64,000 nt of DNA from the NCBI GenBank assembly GCA_021292105.1, contig CM037871.1, forward strand, positions 53,365,261 to 53,429,260, read 5' to 3'. Both the position numbers and the translations under genes were made by a program. Below are positions 12,431 through 23,847 of the stretch, piece by piece. The stretch comes from Anadara kagoshimensis. Taxonomy: Eukaryota; Mollusca; Bivalvia; Arcoida; Arcidae. Every line of letters begins with the position of its first letter. Within the stretch, counting starts at the first letter, position 1. The notes beneath the pieces are model-generated. The model had not been told where the DNA came from, did no database searches, and was given only the letters and a program-made list of their open reading frames with translations.

Positions 12431-12600
12431 TTATTACCAAACTTGTTTTAATTTTGAAGCAATAAACGGCTATTTCAGAATAAAATTCCTCATCAGTAGT
12501 GCTCGAACCAACATTGTGCAAAACAATACTACAATACGCTTTTTTCACTTGAACAATGAAGTAAAATATCAGCATATAAATTAACCTTTAATCTGGATAA
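12431..12600 (-). mobile_element. Hammerhead-bearing dispersed repeat, copy A
   Basis: This is a minus-strand copy of a ~200-bp repeat found at least six times in the window. Its ribozyme-like core lies at 12458-12503. Relatives are at 27.3, 35.4, 52.1, 59.6 and 63.9 kb. Confidence 0.6.
12458..12503 (-). ncRNA. Hammerhead ribozyme-like motif, copy A
   Basis: Read on the minus strand, the order is AGCACTA (stem I), CTGATGA (intact conserved core), GGAAT-TTT-ATTCT (stem II, with one weakened pair), GAAA (intact core), TAGCC (short stem III region), GTT (cleavage-site triplet, GTC in copy B), and TATTGCT (stem I return, one mismatch). This is the complete order of a type I hammerhead with a very short stem III. 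Both core boxes are intact. The triplet GTT still fits the NUH rule, so residual activity is possible, but the stem changes suggest decay. Confidence 0.6.
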
Positions 12601-12913
12601 ATTAACTTGGAAGTTTAGGGGCCAGTATATGTAAAAAAGTTCCTTGTTCAAGTCATAATGTACAACAGGAGTTTAATATAGTATTTAATTCAACTATTTT
12701 CTCATAACAAGAGTTGCCAGAAAAATTACTAGCTTGCTTCAACAACTTTAAGTTTTAAGTCCATCATAAACTTTAACCAAAACAAATACCAACCAACTTC
12801 ACACCCACTGGTGGAATTAAACAAAAGTGTTTTAGCTCTATTCTATTTCATAAAAGAAAACTAAAAATGACAAAACAGGTTCATTTTCTTCCAAGATTTG
12901 TTTTAATATAGTA

Positions 12914-13088
12914 TAGTCAAACGTTTCTATGAAGGCCACCTAAGGAAACCAAAAATGGCCTTTATAGACAGGTGGCCTTATATACAGGTTCAAATAACAT
13001 GATTAATAGCCATTGGGATAATTTTATACTGGCCTTTAGAAGCAGGTGGCTTGAATATAGAGGTGACCTTTAAAGCAGGTTCAACTGT
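12914..13088. mobile_element. Short palindromic MITE (GGCCACC family), copy 1
   Basis: The left end AGTCAAACGTTTCTATGAAG continues into GGCCACC. It is mirrored on the right by the reverse complement CAGTTGAACCTGCTTTAAAG then GTCACC. Internal 'GACAGGTGGCC' and 'AGCAGGTGGC' segments add to the symmetry. The same family, with the same kind of ends, occurs at 14938-15097, and a fragment with 'CAGGTGGCC' lies near 21800. Confidence 0.6.
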
Positions 13089-14937
13089 AACTTGATTTGA
13101 CTACTGAGATTATTAAAGATCTTATTTACTGTTAACTAATACATGCATACAGACCTGTTAAATGTTTTTAAGTGTTTTCAACAATACTGCTGCGCCAGGA
13201 AGCTACTTAAGTACCACCTTACCATATCATGCACATGCATTATAGTACCTAAGTACTAAGTACTACCGGAATTAACTTAAATATCAGCCACGCGATAAAA
13301 TAAAACATGTGACATGACTACAAGTGACGAGGTGAACTTAAAACAGATTTTAAACCTTTTAATAGAAAAATACAAATAATACAACAAAATCTAGAAATTA
13401 TCTTTAAACTGAATCTTTCCAAATTAAGACAGGGATTTTATGTATTAACAGGAAATGTTATATCATATGTTCATTGCAAAAATAATTCTTATACAAATCT
13501 TTTATAATATTTACTTTTCTCTTACACTCAACAAGAAAATGGAAATGAACTTATATTTTACAAGGCACAGAACTAAAAAGCAATAACTTGTGAAACATAC
13601 TGTTAGCAACGAAGCCAGACATAGACAGATAGAAAGACAAACAGACACACACTCTATTAAAGAAACAGTGGTAAACATAGCACTGTCGTGCTGCTGTACG
13701 GGGGGGGGGGGGGGGGGGGTTGGGGGGTTGGGTTGATCGATCCATAGTCGACAGATGATCGCGGTTTTTGAAAAAGAAACAATGTACCAAATCATGTATT
13801 ACTACGTAAAAGTTGAAAGAAAATAGTAATTCCATAAATATATGATAAAACGGTAAGTGACGCAGACTTCTCGGACTACTTTTGTTGTATTTACGAGATC
13901 AGTTCGCCAGATTGCACAAATTATTGCACAAATATTTTACTAGATTCTGAAATATATTCTGAAAATTTATTCCAAATAAGCATATGTAACAAAATGCATT
14001 ACCCGTCTCAGAATACATATCTAACGATAAAACAAGATATATACACTCATTTGATTGCAAAGAAGCCCGATTTCAGAGAAAGCAATAGCAAAGTACCCCT
14101 TTCACTGCTGTGAATGCCGTACAAAAACCAACAGCAGGTGTTGAAAAGTAAATCATTATAATGACAACAAATACATAATATACTTAAACAGACTGGTTCA
14201 TCACAATAACGGGAAATTTTTATTAATAATACAGGAAATTTTAATTAATTATTTATTATTATAATAAATGTACACCATATTAATTATATACAGACAGAAA
14301 CTGTCTAACACATGTACATACTTAATAAAAGACAAGATCATAATTTTATTACATTCCTAACTGATAACATCTAGCCATCAAGTAGTGGTCAGTCCAGTCA
14401 TCTATTGGTCATCACTGTCTATTGAATATACAGTACAGATCTATTACTATACTGATTGACTAGACTACATCCCAGACAATCTGTCATCATAAAATACTGG
14501 CCAAGGAAATCCTAATAATGACTTCAATTGGCTGGAAAGTTGATCAATGTTCAAACCCAATGGGACAGGAAAATGTTGCCAAATGTGCAATTTGATCTTA
14601 AACCATAAGGAATAAGTTCCTGGAATACTTGATAGATATTGACAAATAAAATATGAGCAAGAAAATTAGCTATACACATTAGGTTCAGGAGTGTATGCTA
14701 GGTCATCATGTCCGCAATACTTGCAATGCCCATAATATCATATCAGAATAAAGATTGAATTGGCATATTTTGAAATGAATAATTTTTGTGGCTTCCAAAT
14801 TTTTGTTGTTTTCGTGTACAACCTGATCCACATGTCAAAGAAAAAGTGTATTAAAAACTTTAATTTTAATGATAAGCTCAAACCCCAGATTTACAATCTC
14901 TTGCAAAATGGCATTTTTACTCAGAACCAAGAAAATA
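13089..14937. other. Non-coding DNA with a G-tract
   Basis: No gene is recognised. A long poly-G tract lies at 13700-13719. Open frames on the minus strand here read through that tract as proline and are discarded. Confidence 0.5.
13700..13737 (+). repeat. Poly-G tract and G-rich tail
   Basis: Twenty consecutive Gs are followed by TT, six Gs, TT, three Gs and TT, a pattern able to form a G-quadruplex on the plus strand. Homopolymer length in such tracts is often misread by sequencers. Confidence 0.85.
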
Positions 14938-15097
14938 CAGTAAAACCTGCCTTAAAGGCCACCTCTATAAAATGACCACCTGCTTTTAAAGGCTTTAAAT
15001 GTATTTGTATTTTTTTGAATGTGTAAATAAGGGCCACCTGTCCATAAAGTCCACTTTACTTGGTCACTTGGGCAGCCTTTATAGACAGATTTGACTG
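14938..15097. mobile_element. Short palindromic MITE (GGCCACC family), copy 2
   Basis: It begins CAGTAAAACCTGCCTTAAAG then GCCACC, and ends with the reverse complement CAGTCAAATCTGTCTATAAAG then GCTGCC. A TA precedes the left end (14936-14937). It belongs to the same family as 12914-13088. Confidence 0.65.
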
Positions 15098-15365
15098 AAA
15101 ATGGTTTCACATTACCTGTATACTGCATTACAATTCAGGTGTGAAAAGATTCTCAGAGATACAGTTAAATTAACAATACATGTTTCATGATTTGTAATAA
15201 CAGTAAATTTCTTAATTTTCAAATACATCAATTTTTGTATGAGATTTTGTTTTTATTGTGTATCAAACAATAACTAAATTACAAGATCTACTGTATCACA
15301 AAAAGTAATATTCTACTGTTGATCACTGTAGTACTCTCTCCAATTTACATCTCCGAAAGTGTGTT

Positions 15366-15590
15366 CTGTAAACCAACGTTTATTTGCTGATAATAATAAC
15401 TTTCATGATTCTCTTACCAAAGCCATTTTATGACTTTTAACTTTCATTTTATTGACTATACCTGAATATTTGGTATAAATCAATCATTTTCGGAAAGAGG
15501 TTTGTAATAGTTAACTTTTGTGATTATTTTGTCCTCACTGAACACAAAACATGCAGAAGTCTCACACGGATAAAAGTTGGTTTACTGTAT
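15366..15590. mobile_element. MITE with CTGTAAACCAAC ends
   Basis: The left end CTGTAAACCAACGTTTAT is mirrored on the right by the reverse complement of ATAAAAGTTGGTTTACTGTA, giving inverted repeats of about 18 bp around about 225 bp. No transposase is present. Confidence 0.6.
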
Positions 15591-16394
15591 ACTCTGTGAC
15601 CTGGTGGTCATCAAGTCTAATGTTACTGAATCTGAACTAGATAAATTGTTCACATTTACAACATAAAATTAATAAAATAAGGTCTGCGAACAGAATTACA
15701 ATATTTATAAAGAGGAAATGGGCAATATTGTTACTGGCAATCTGTTATACATTAAAATAACTAACACAGCTTTATGTAAGGAGGAACTGATGATTTGGTT
15801 TTATATAACCTGATTTGATTGTTCTTTTCATCTTGTATCAGCACCTCAATCCATTTAATTCGGATTTATTCAATACATATTTCACATTCCAAAGGTAAAC
15901 ATTTTAGATGGCTGAGCTAGAGAAAATGATACAGATATAGAAAAACCATTACAATGAAGTAACTATGGCTTCCACATTTACAAAAAATCTGTAAACATTT
16001 AAAATGATGCTATTAAACGAAAGAATTCTGTTTACATGAAACATTGCACAAATAACAAACCAATATCTCCAAAACACAAGATATTACTGTATACAACTGT
16101 TACAATTGATCAATTTGCTTTTTCAGTTATTAAAGTAAGATGTTCAGATTTTGTCTTCTGAATTTTTATATGATATTGCATTCTAAAGTATCAAGTGAAA
16201 ATGAGTTACGTAATTTCATGACATCAAAGTCCTTCTACACAGTGTCTTTTTGCATTTTTCAGCCAAATTACATGCAAAACATAATGTAAAACTGTCCCCT
16301 TAATTATAATAACATCATGTGACCATTGAGATGTTTACAGATTTTGCTTACTAGCCAAACAAAAAACGTAAACATGTACACTTGTACACTAAGA
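15591..16394. other. Non-coding DNA
   Basis: AT-rich sequence with no recognised gene, RNA or repeat family. Confidence 0.45.
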
Positions 16395-16470
16395 AGCCTC
16401 AGAAGTTGTAGCTCAGTTGGTAGAGAGTCTGCTCCATAATAATTGGGTTTACATCCCTCAGGCCAGGAAA
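16395..16470 (+). mobile_element. tRNA-derived pseudogene or SINE head
   Basis: TAGCTCAGTTGGTAGAG is a perfect tRNA A-box/D-arm. GGGTTTACATCCC about 30 bp later is a B-box-like T-arm in which GGTTCGA has decayed to GGTTTACA. The anticodon arm between them is too short to fold. It is therefore a tRNA-derived relic, not a functional tRNA gene. Confidence 0.55.
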
Positions 16471-16829
16471 GAAAAACTTGTAGAATAAAATTTGATTTCT
16501 AAAGTATCTCTTCCAATGAAGAAGAAGGTTGAACTTCATGTAGCATAACAACTTTAATGATAGGAGACCTTCTGTTTGAAGACACTAGCTCTGCCAGCAT
16601 GATGTTGTTTAACATCTAATCAGCCCCTTTCAGTGCTTTACGACATACATTTAATTATTTATATGCAGGTTCTTGATGTGCTTATGTTTGTGAAAATTCA
16701 GACCTGCTTTTTATAACAGTGATTTTATGGCAACTTTTAGGCTGCTAGTCAGTAATGCTAAGTGTTTATATTAACATCACAATTTTCTCAATTCATACAG
16801 TTTTTCTGAACCAACAAGCAAAGACCCAT

Positions 16830-16899
16830 ACATAACAAACCCTCTTTCTAACAGGGATCAAACTACATAACAAACCCTCTTTCTAACAGGGATCAAACT
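16830..16899. repeat. Two-copy 35-bp direct repeat
   Basis: The segment ACATAACAAACCCTCTTTCT then AACAGGGATCAAACT occurs twice back to back without a mismatch. It is a recent tandem duplication. Confidence 0.8.
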
Positions 16900-17370
16900 A
16901 CAGTTTTGAGAAGCCTAAGGTTCTCAACAACTCAACGAAAATTGCCTGTTATATTGACAAACAATCATATTTCATTCATGACAGTTTCAAATCTTGACCA
17001 GAATAAAACATATACCTGTTGATAAACTTTGTAAATTTATTTATAAGATATAATCTTCTTACCGAAATCCTACACATTATACACAAATAAAAAAGAATCA
17101 ATAAATACAAATATAGAATATATAAACAGATAAATAATTTATATATAATTATTGGACTGATATATTTAAGCCTACTGATGTGTATTTTTACCAACTACAA
17201 TACTCTTGTGCTGCTTTCTCCCTTCACCTGCTTAAAAAAGAACGTCACATGGCTATATATGGATAAATTTATTAATTCATGGTACAGGCTATTTCTAATG
17301 TTGTATACAAAACATTAAAATCTCATCTTAGCATGGGTACAATCAGAGAACACCTCAATCAAAGGAAACA
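16900..17370. other. Non-coding DNA
   Basis: AT-rich flank of the 61-bp array. A 72-codon minus-strand open frame (16976-17194) has low-complexity Ile/Leu/Tyr composition and is dismissed. Confidence 0.45.
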
Positions 17371-18957
17371 CAAGTCTCTGGAACTCCATATGGACAAAAC
17401 TTACACTTCAGATTAGTTAGTTCTGGGTTGTAAAGTCTCTGGAACTCCATATGGACAAAACTTACACTTCAGATTAGTTAGTTCTGGGTTGTAAAGTCTC
17501 TGGAACTCCATATGGACAAAACTTACACTTCAGATTAGTTAGTTCAGGGTTGTAAAGTCTCTGGAACTCCATATGGACAAAACTTACACTTCAGATTAGT
17601 TAGTTCTGGGTTGTAAAGTCTCTGGAACTCCATATAGACAAAACTTACACTTCAGATTAGTTAGTTCTGGGTTGTAAAGTCTCTGGAACTCCATATGGAC
17701 AAAACTTACACTTCAGATTAGTTAGTTCTGGGTTGTAAAGTCTCTGGAACTCCATATGGACAAAACTTACACTTCAGATTAGTTAGTTCTGAGTTGTAAA
17801 GTCTCTGGAACTCCATATGGACAAAACTTACACTTCAGATTAGTTAGTTCTGAGTTGTAAAGTCTCTGGAACTCCATATGGACAAAACTTACACTTCAGA
17901 TTAGTTAGTTCTGGGTTGTAAAGTCTCTGGAACTCCATATGGACAAAACTTACACTTCAGATTAGTTAGTTCTGAGTTGTAAAGTCTCTGGAACTCCATA
18001 TGGACAAAACTTACACTTCAGATTAGTTAGTTCTGGGTTGTAAAGTCTCTGGAACTCCATATGGACAAAACTTACACTTCAGATTAGTTAGTTCAGGGTT
18101 GTAAAGTCTCTGGAACTCCATATGGACAAAACTTACACTTCAGATTAGTTAGTTCTGGGTTGTAAAGTCTCTGGAACTCCATATAGACAAAACTTACACT
18201 TCAGATTAGTTAGTTCTGGGTTGTAAAGTCTCTGGAACTCCATATGGACAAAACTTACACTTCAGATTAGTTAGTTCTGAGTTGTAAAGTCTCTGGAACT
18301 CCATATGGACAAAACTTACACTTCAGATTAGTTAGTTCTGAGTTGTAAAGTCTCTGGAACTCCATATGGACAAAACTTACACTTCAGATTAGTTAGTTCT
18401 GGGTTGTAAAGTCTCTGGAACTCCATATGGACAAAACTTACACTTCAGATTAGTTAGTTCTGAGTTGTAAAGTCTCTGGAACTCCATATGGACAAAACTT
18501 ACACTTCAGATTAGTTAGTTCTGAGTTGTAAAGTCTCTGGAACTCCATATGGACAAAACTTACACTTCAGATTAGTTAGTTCTGGGTTGTAAAGTCTCTG
18601 GAACTCCATATGGACAAAACTTACACTTCAGATTAGTTAGTTCTGAGTTGTAAAGTCTCTGGAACTCCATATGGACAAAACTTACACTTCAGATTAGTTA
18701 GTTCTGAGTTGTAAAGTCTCTGGAACTCCATATGGACAAAACTTACACTTCAGATTAGTTAGTTCTGGGTTGTAAAGTCTCTGGAACTCCATATAGACAA
18801 AACTTACACTTCAGATTAGTTAGTTCTGAGTTGTAAAGTCTCTGGAACTCCATATGGACAAAACTTACACTTCAGATTAGTTAGTTCTGGGTTGTAAAGT
18901 CTCTGGAACTCCATATGGACAAAACTTACACTTCAGATTAGTTAGTTCTGGGTTGTA
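17371..18957. repeat. 61-bp minisatellite, 26 units, with higher-order structure
   Basis: The unit starts TAAAGTCTCTGGAACTCCAT and ends AGTTAGTTCTGGGTTG. Units are almost identical and differ mainly at three sites: ATGGAC/ATAGAC, TTCTG/TTCAG and GGGTTG/GAGTTG. These variants mark larger blocks. The run TTCAG unit, plain unit, ATAGAC unit near 17.54-17.64 kb recurs 549 bp (nine units) later. Between 18225 and 18770 the GAG/GAG/GGG pattern repeats three times, a 183-bp superunit. The high identity implies recent expansion by multi-unit duplication. Confidence 0.95.
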
Positions 18958-19424
18958 TTTTCCTGTTTCAAAACTACACAAAAGCAATATGTCTGGGACC
19001 AGTTGTTGAAGCTTGATTACTTTAATCAATTGATTAGTCAAAATGTAAATTTCGCATAATTTCAAATATGTTGTGAAACTAAGTGTTGAAAATTTATAAA
19101 GTAAATAGAATTTTTATCAAACTAAAGCACATTGTCATTAAACTATCAACTTGATAATGATATTTGTGTTTTATTCATGTTTTAAATTTGTGTTAATCAT
19201 TGATTAAACTAATCAAGCTTTGAACAACTTGTTTCCGACAAATAGCATCCATTGGTTATAATACCAATGAAAACTAGAAGTGTCTGTTGAGAGCCAAATA
19301 TGTCTTATGCCTTTCCTACTAGAGTACAGTTTTTTTCATCTGAAGGACTCAAATGTAGACAAGAAATTACCATTTAAATTGCCATTTATTTCCAAGCTGC
19401 ATAATCAAAAATGAACATACCAAT
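18958..19424. other. Non-coding DNA
   Basis: Contains 'TTGATTACTTTAATCAATTG' and 'AATCATTGATTAAACTAATC', AT-rich semi-palindromic segments around 19010-19220. No gene is recognised. Confidence 0.4.
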
Positions 19425-19800
19425 CCATGTTCAAAATCACAATCCAAAAAGCAAAGTAAAAACTTATGAAGACTGGCAAATTTAGCTCAACATATGAATT
19501 TTCATTAGATAAGCGGGACTGGGTGTTCTGGAAGGGTAACCACCTCCTGTTTTTTTAAAGTTCTTGCATCCCCTGCATGTGAAATCAAAATTAAGGGTTT
19601 GAAACCACATCCCTGGATTTGGAATAACAAACAATAAAATTCTGATAACGATGTTGTGCATGTACATTTTTATACAAATCAAGATCCAATCCCAAACCTC
19701 CAAGATAGAACAAATTAAGCAGTACAGAGTCAAGCTACATATTTGATTAGCAATTCTATGACTATTTGAGTGAGTAATTTTTATTCTGATCATCGATCTT
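19425..19800 (-). mobile_element. Dispersed repeat (putative PLE 3' segment), copy 1
   Basis: Marker blocks are ATCACAATCC, GACTGGCAAATT, GACTGGGTGTTC and GGGTAACCACCTCCT. The same blocks recur at 50493-50760 in this orientation, and at 48785-48960, 51905-52085 and 52840-52950 reversed. One copy directly follows a Penelope-like RT remnant, which suggests this is the 3' segment of that element family. The 103-codon minus-strand open frame here is incidental. Confidence 0.5.
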
Positions 19801-19936
19801 CACATGCTTGCTGCAGTAAGTCTCTTGAGTACTATAATTCTGTAGAGAACTTAAGCACTGTCTAACGTAATACTATCTGTATTGTGTTTTATGTAGGATT
19901 ATATTTCTGCAGCCCAATTAAATGTTTAATATACAG

Positions 19937-20031
19937 CAGTAAAACCTTGTTAAATTATCCCTCTATAATGCTTTCATCATGCTTCGTCTTAAAATCAATT
20001 TTATCTGCTTTCTCTACAAGTCTGCCAATTT
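19937..20031 (+). mobile_element. MITE fragment (CAGTAAAACCTTG family)
   Basis: Begins CAGTAAAACCTTGTTAAATT and resembles the left half of the complete copy at 28104-28266. The right half is missing; a SINE starts immediately after it. Confidence 0.5.
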
Positions 20032-20237
20032 GGGACTTTGGTGGTCAAGTGGTCTAAAGTGCCAGAGTACAGATCACAAAGCCTCTCAACATGATCTATG
20101 TCCAAATCCCCACTAAGGCTGATCCCAATGTGATCAATTAAGTTTGTGTGCCAAAAGTAAATGGCTGGCTGGCTGGCTCGATATAAGTGAAAGAATCTTT
20201 GCTGGGGCATAAAACACTGTTACTCTACTTTACTCCT
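20032..20237 (+). mobile_element. tRNA-derived SINE with tRNA-Leu-like head
   Basis: The head has the A-box-like TGGTCAAGTGGTCTAAAG, followed by GTGCCAGA as in a tRNA-Leu D-arm, and the B-box-like TGTCCAAATCCCCAC. After a GGCT tetranucleotide tract (20163-20178), the 3' domain ATATAAGTGAAAGAATCTTT then GCTGGGGCATAAAACACTG matches the conserved tail of molluscan SINEs. The ACTCTACTTTACTCC end lacks a poly-A. It carries no protein. Confidence 0.7.
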
Positions 20238-20538
20238 TATTGTCAATCAACAATATAACATGTGACTGTGTTGATGGTAAATCTAACTTCTAAATTTAGA
20301 CGTACCCAATTTAGAGGGGGAAAAATACCCAATTTAGAGAAAAGAACAGATACAATGAATCAGTCATATTACAATCATTCATATCGTTAATTTTCATTGC
20401 ATAAATTTTTTAGGGAATTCAGTTCTTAACTTATCAAAACTCTTAATGACTGTTTATTTATTACACTTTAAATTTGACATGGAGGTCTAATTGTTTAATT
20501 TGAATATTTGACATGGTCAAATAAAGTACTGACCATTA

Positions 20539-20994
20539 CTGTATTTCCATAAATCGAGTGCACATGGTTTTTATTATTTTCAATTGAAAATGTTTCCATT
20601 AAACTATCAATAAGATGAATTTAAAATCCACTGAAAATTGGAAATTTAATAAAGTTCATATACCAATTTGACCTCATTCAAAGTTACATCAGGGTATTTT
20701 AAGGGTCAGGTAGGTCATTTGTGATCAGATTTTTTCCAGGTGTGATCATCATGAATATTCCAATTATGACATCCTTTAAGTTGCCCTAAGTAAGAAGGTA
20801 CAGAAGGGATAATTTTGACAGCAATGTTGTTTTGTTAAAACCTTCAAAAATTGCTCTGTGTTCAGAATTAAAAATATTTTTTCCTATTAGGTAAGTAGAT
20901 TTTGTATCAAGTTTTGACAATTTTTTGTGAATTTGCTGGAAAGTGTGACTTTATTCTTGCATTTTCCATGTGCACTCCATTTGTGGATATACAG
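20539..20994. mobile_element. TA-flanked MITE, 456 bp
   Basis: The left end CTGTATTTCCATAAATCGAG then TGCACATGG is mirrored by the reverse complement of the right end, CTGTATATCCACAAATGGAG then TGCACATGG (26 of 29 positions identical). TA flanks both sides (20537-20538, 20995-20996). No transposase frame is present. It is a mariner-type non-autonomous element. Confidence 0.75.
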
Positions 20995-20996
20995 TA

Positions 20997-22979
20997 GTTT
21001 GGACATCATACTGACCTATTTAACAGAGCTAATTTGACTCAAATTTCAGGATGTTTATTCTGACACAAAACATCATTAAAATTTACTTTTAATTCCAAAG
21101 TTTTGGATAGAACCAATGACTTTATAATATTTTTCAATAGGTCTTCATCATACTCGGTTAACAAAATTGAGTTTTAACCTGTTTAACTACCAGAAATATA
21201 AAATCAATCGCTATATATAACACCTGTATTATCTGTACCTGTATCAATATTTATACCTGTATCAGGTGAAACAATGTCTATAATGATGTAAAAACACTCA
21301 CTTCTCTATTTATCTATAAAATTTAATTCCAAAAAAAAAAATAGATAAACAACTGATTAACAGCTAAAAATAAGAAGTTTTATATAATTTTATTTACAGT
21401 TTTATATAAATTTATTTAGATAAGCCGGAAGCTTCATTTAATTACTGATCACAAACCTGATACAGTACATCATCTGATATAGTATAGAGAGAGAATACCT
21501 TGATAAAGTACACAAACAGTGCAGCAGCATACCATAGATCTTACATAAATGATGCATGTTCTGCTGCAGTTATGAATGCAGTCAGATCTCTCTGTAAACA
21601 TTCTCTGTCTTAGATAAAGATTGTGATAAAGGAAGTTATTTGTACAAAACAGATATTTAGATGTGAAAATATGAAATTATAAAATTATGCTAGTCAAAGC
21701 TATGTATAAATGCCATTCAAGAAAAACCATACAAAAGTCTTTATGAAAAGGTTACCTTTATATCCAGATATAAACAATAAATGGGTTAAAATTTCCTTAG
21801 CAGGTGGCCATGCAATAGAGATACTGGCCTAAGGGTGGTTCAGAATTGGCCATCGCTTTTAATGAAACACAATCCAAATAGTTTAGAAATGACTATGAGA
21901 GAATAACAGAAGGAATCTCAGAAGGACAACAACCATGTGTAACATATGAGATGAGATGAAAACAACAGGAACCAAAACTAGTGGTATACAATTTTCTACA
22001 AGAACAAAAACATTGCTAGACCAGCCGTTTCACCAGAAATAAATTCATTTTGTTACATTTCTTGAAAAAAAAGCAGTTATTTTGTTGATTCAAACAATCT
22101 CTGACTCTTTTCTTAATCCCTGACTCTTCTCTTAGCATAGGGAAAACAAACATGTTTAACATATAAGCATCTCAACAATAAACATTCAAAGCATGAAAAG
22201 CAAGAATTTTGAAGTTTTTTTTTTTTATAAAACCTAACTTAAATTAAAGAGTGCAAATAAGATAAATAATGTGGTTGCATCATGGTACATGTATATAATT
22301 TATTCCAACCTTTAAACAAATAAAACCACCCAAAGATTTTTAATATCAAAAGATGACAGAATTTTATAGATTTATAAAAAGATTAAAACATTCCATCAAT
22401 AGTATATCCCCAAATAAATACATCTGTTGATTCTTTCGCATTTTTTATACAAAAACTAATTTCTTTATACTGGTCATAACGACCTCCCTCAACACTGAAA
22501 TCCACTAAAAATCCCACATATATTTGTTGAATAATTTTAATTTTTTTTGTGTGTACAACACCTCTTTTTTATGATTTGTCATTGCATGCCACCTCCCACA
22601 CAGAACAGCAAGGACTTTGAGCTAAATAAAGAAAACAACTTAACAAAAGAGAACCACCCTCTTCCTTATTAAAATTACACAAATATCAAACAAGTGTGTA
22701 CACAGTCTACCAGCTCTACTTTATAATATGATATTCACATTGATATTAAGTTAATTTCTGAGAGCATATCATTAGTACATCTAGAGTATCAAGTCAGAAC
22801 ACTATATATTTACACAATCAATCCAGAAAAAATATCGGAAAATCCATTTGGTACTGGGAGTTCATTTAGAAAAGGCATGATATGCTCTAGAGAACACACA
22901 CAATATATACAGTTTCATTACTATATAAATGAATGATCAATATCATGATTGAGGGTAAAAAAATCTGTAATTACAGTAA

Positions 22980-22980
<1 letters not shown>
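20997..22980. other. Non-coding DNA
   Basis: AT-rich sequence with short A and T runs. A GGCCACC-family MITE fragment lies near 21780-21860. No gene is recognised. Confidence 0.45.
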
Positions 22981-23020
<40 letters not shown>

Positions 23021-23033
23021 TGTGTGTGTGTGA
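22981..23033. repeat. GT microsatellite
   Basis: About 25 GT units with one GG interruption. Confidence 0.95.
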
Positions 23034-23195
23034 AGACGGGGTATGGGGAAGACTCCATAGTACACATTCATTTGGATATATTTCTAATCTTAAGGCAATA
23101 TTGTAATATTGCTGATATTACCTAATAACTTTTTGTTTTTTATGTTGTAAATGTACAAGTTTGTTTGATTGATTATTGATCCATAAAGACACAAA

Positions 23196-23222
23196 CACTC
23201 TCTCTCTCTCTCTCTCTCTCTC
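23196..23222. repeat. CT microsatellite
   Basis: About 13 CT units. Confidence 0.95.
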
Positions 23223-23847
23223 AAAGACACAGACAGAATACAAGAATGTAACATATCTTTAACAGCTAGTATGTGTAACATGTTTTGTCTGATCATGCTT
23301 ATTCAAAATGTAATTTAAACAAAGATAGAAAACTGAATTCATTTAAAAACTTAAGTCTTGTTCTCTGATCATTTTGATACATTTTAATTCTTCTGTTTAA
23401 TAAGGTTCAAGCAGTCCTGTGATGTAATTAAGGCAAATTCTGGCTCTCAGTCCTAGGAAAGAATCAGCACCTTTTGGCATATTTTGCTTTTTACCAGCCA
23501 AAGGAAATCACGTTAAAAGCAATAAATGACTATATATCTACTTTATTTTTAACTAATTTGGTTGCTATATAAAGCTACATGTTTACTGGCCAATAACCAG
23601 TCAATAACCAGTGCAATAGCTGCCATGTTAGATGCTGCAGTAAGTTTATTTCTATAAATGTTAAAGTACTTCACATAGGGACATAGGCGGGAGGGACCTT
23701 CCACGCCAAATTTGGTTCAAATTGTACTTGTAGTTTCAGAGGAAATGTTTTTAAAGAATCAGCTAAATATTGTATATTTGCATATTCTGCTAAGAACAAG
23801 CCAATGGAAAATTTTGGAAAACAACCTGTCAATGAAAAGGTACATCG

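Noticed and set aside
16395-16470. Functional tRNA gene
   Set aside because: The A box is perfect, but the anticodon arm is too short and the T-arm has lost GGTTCGA, so it cannot fold as a tRNA.
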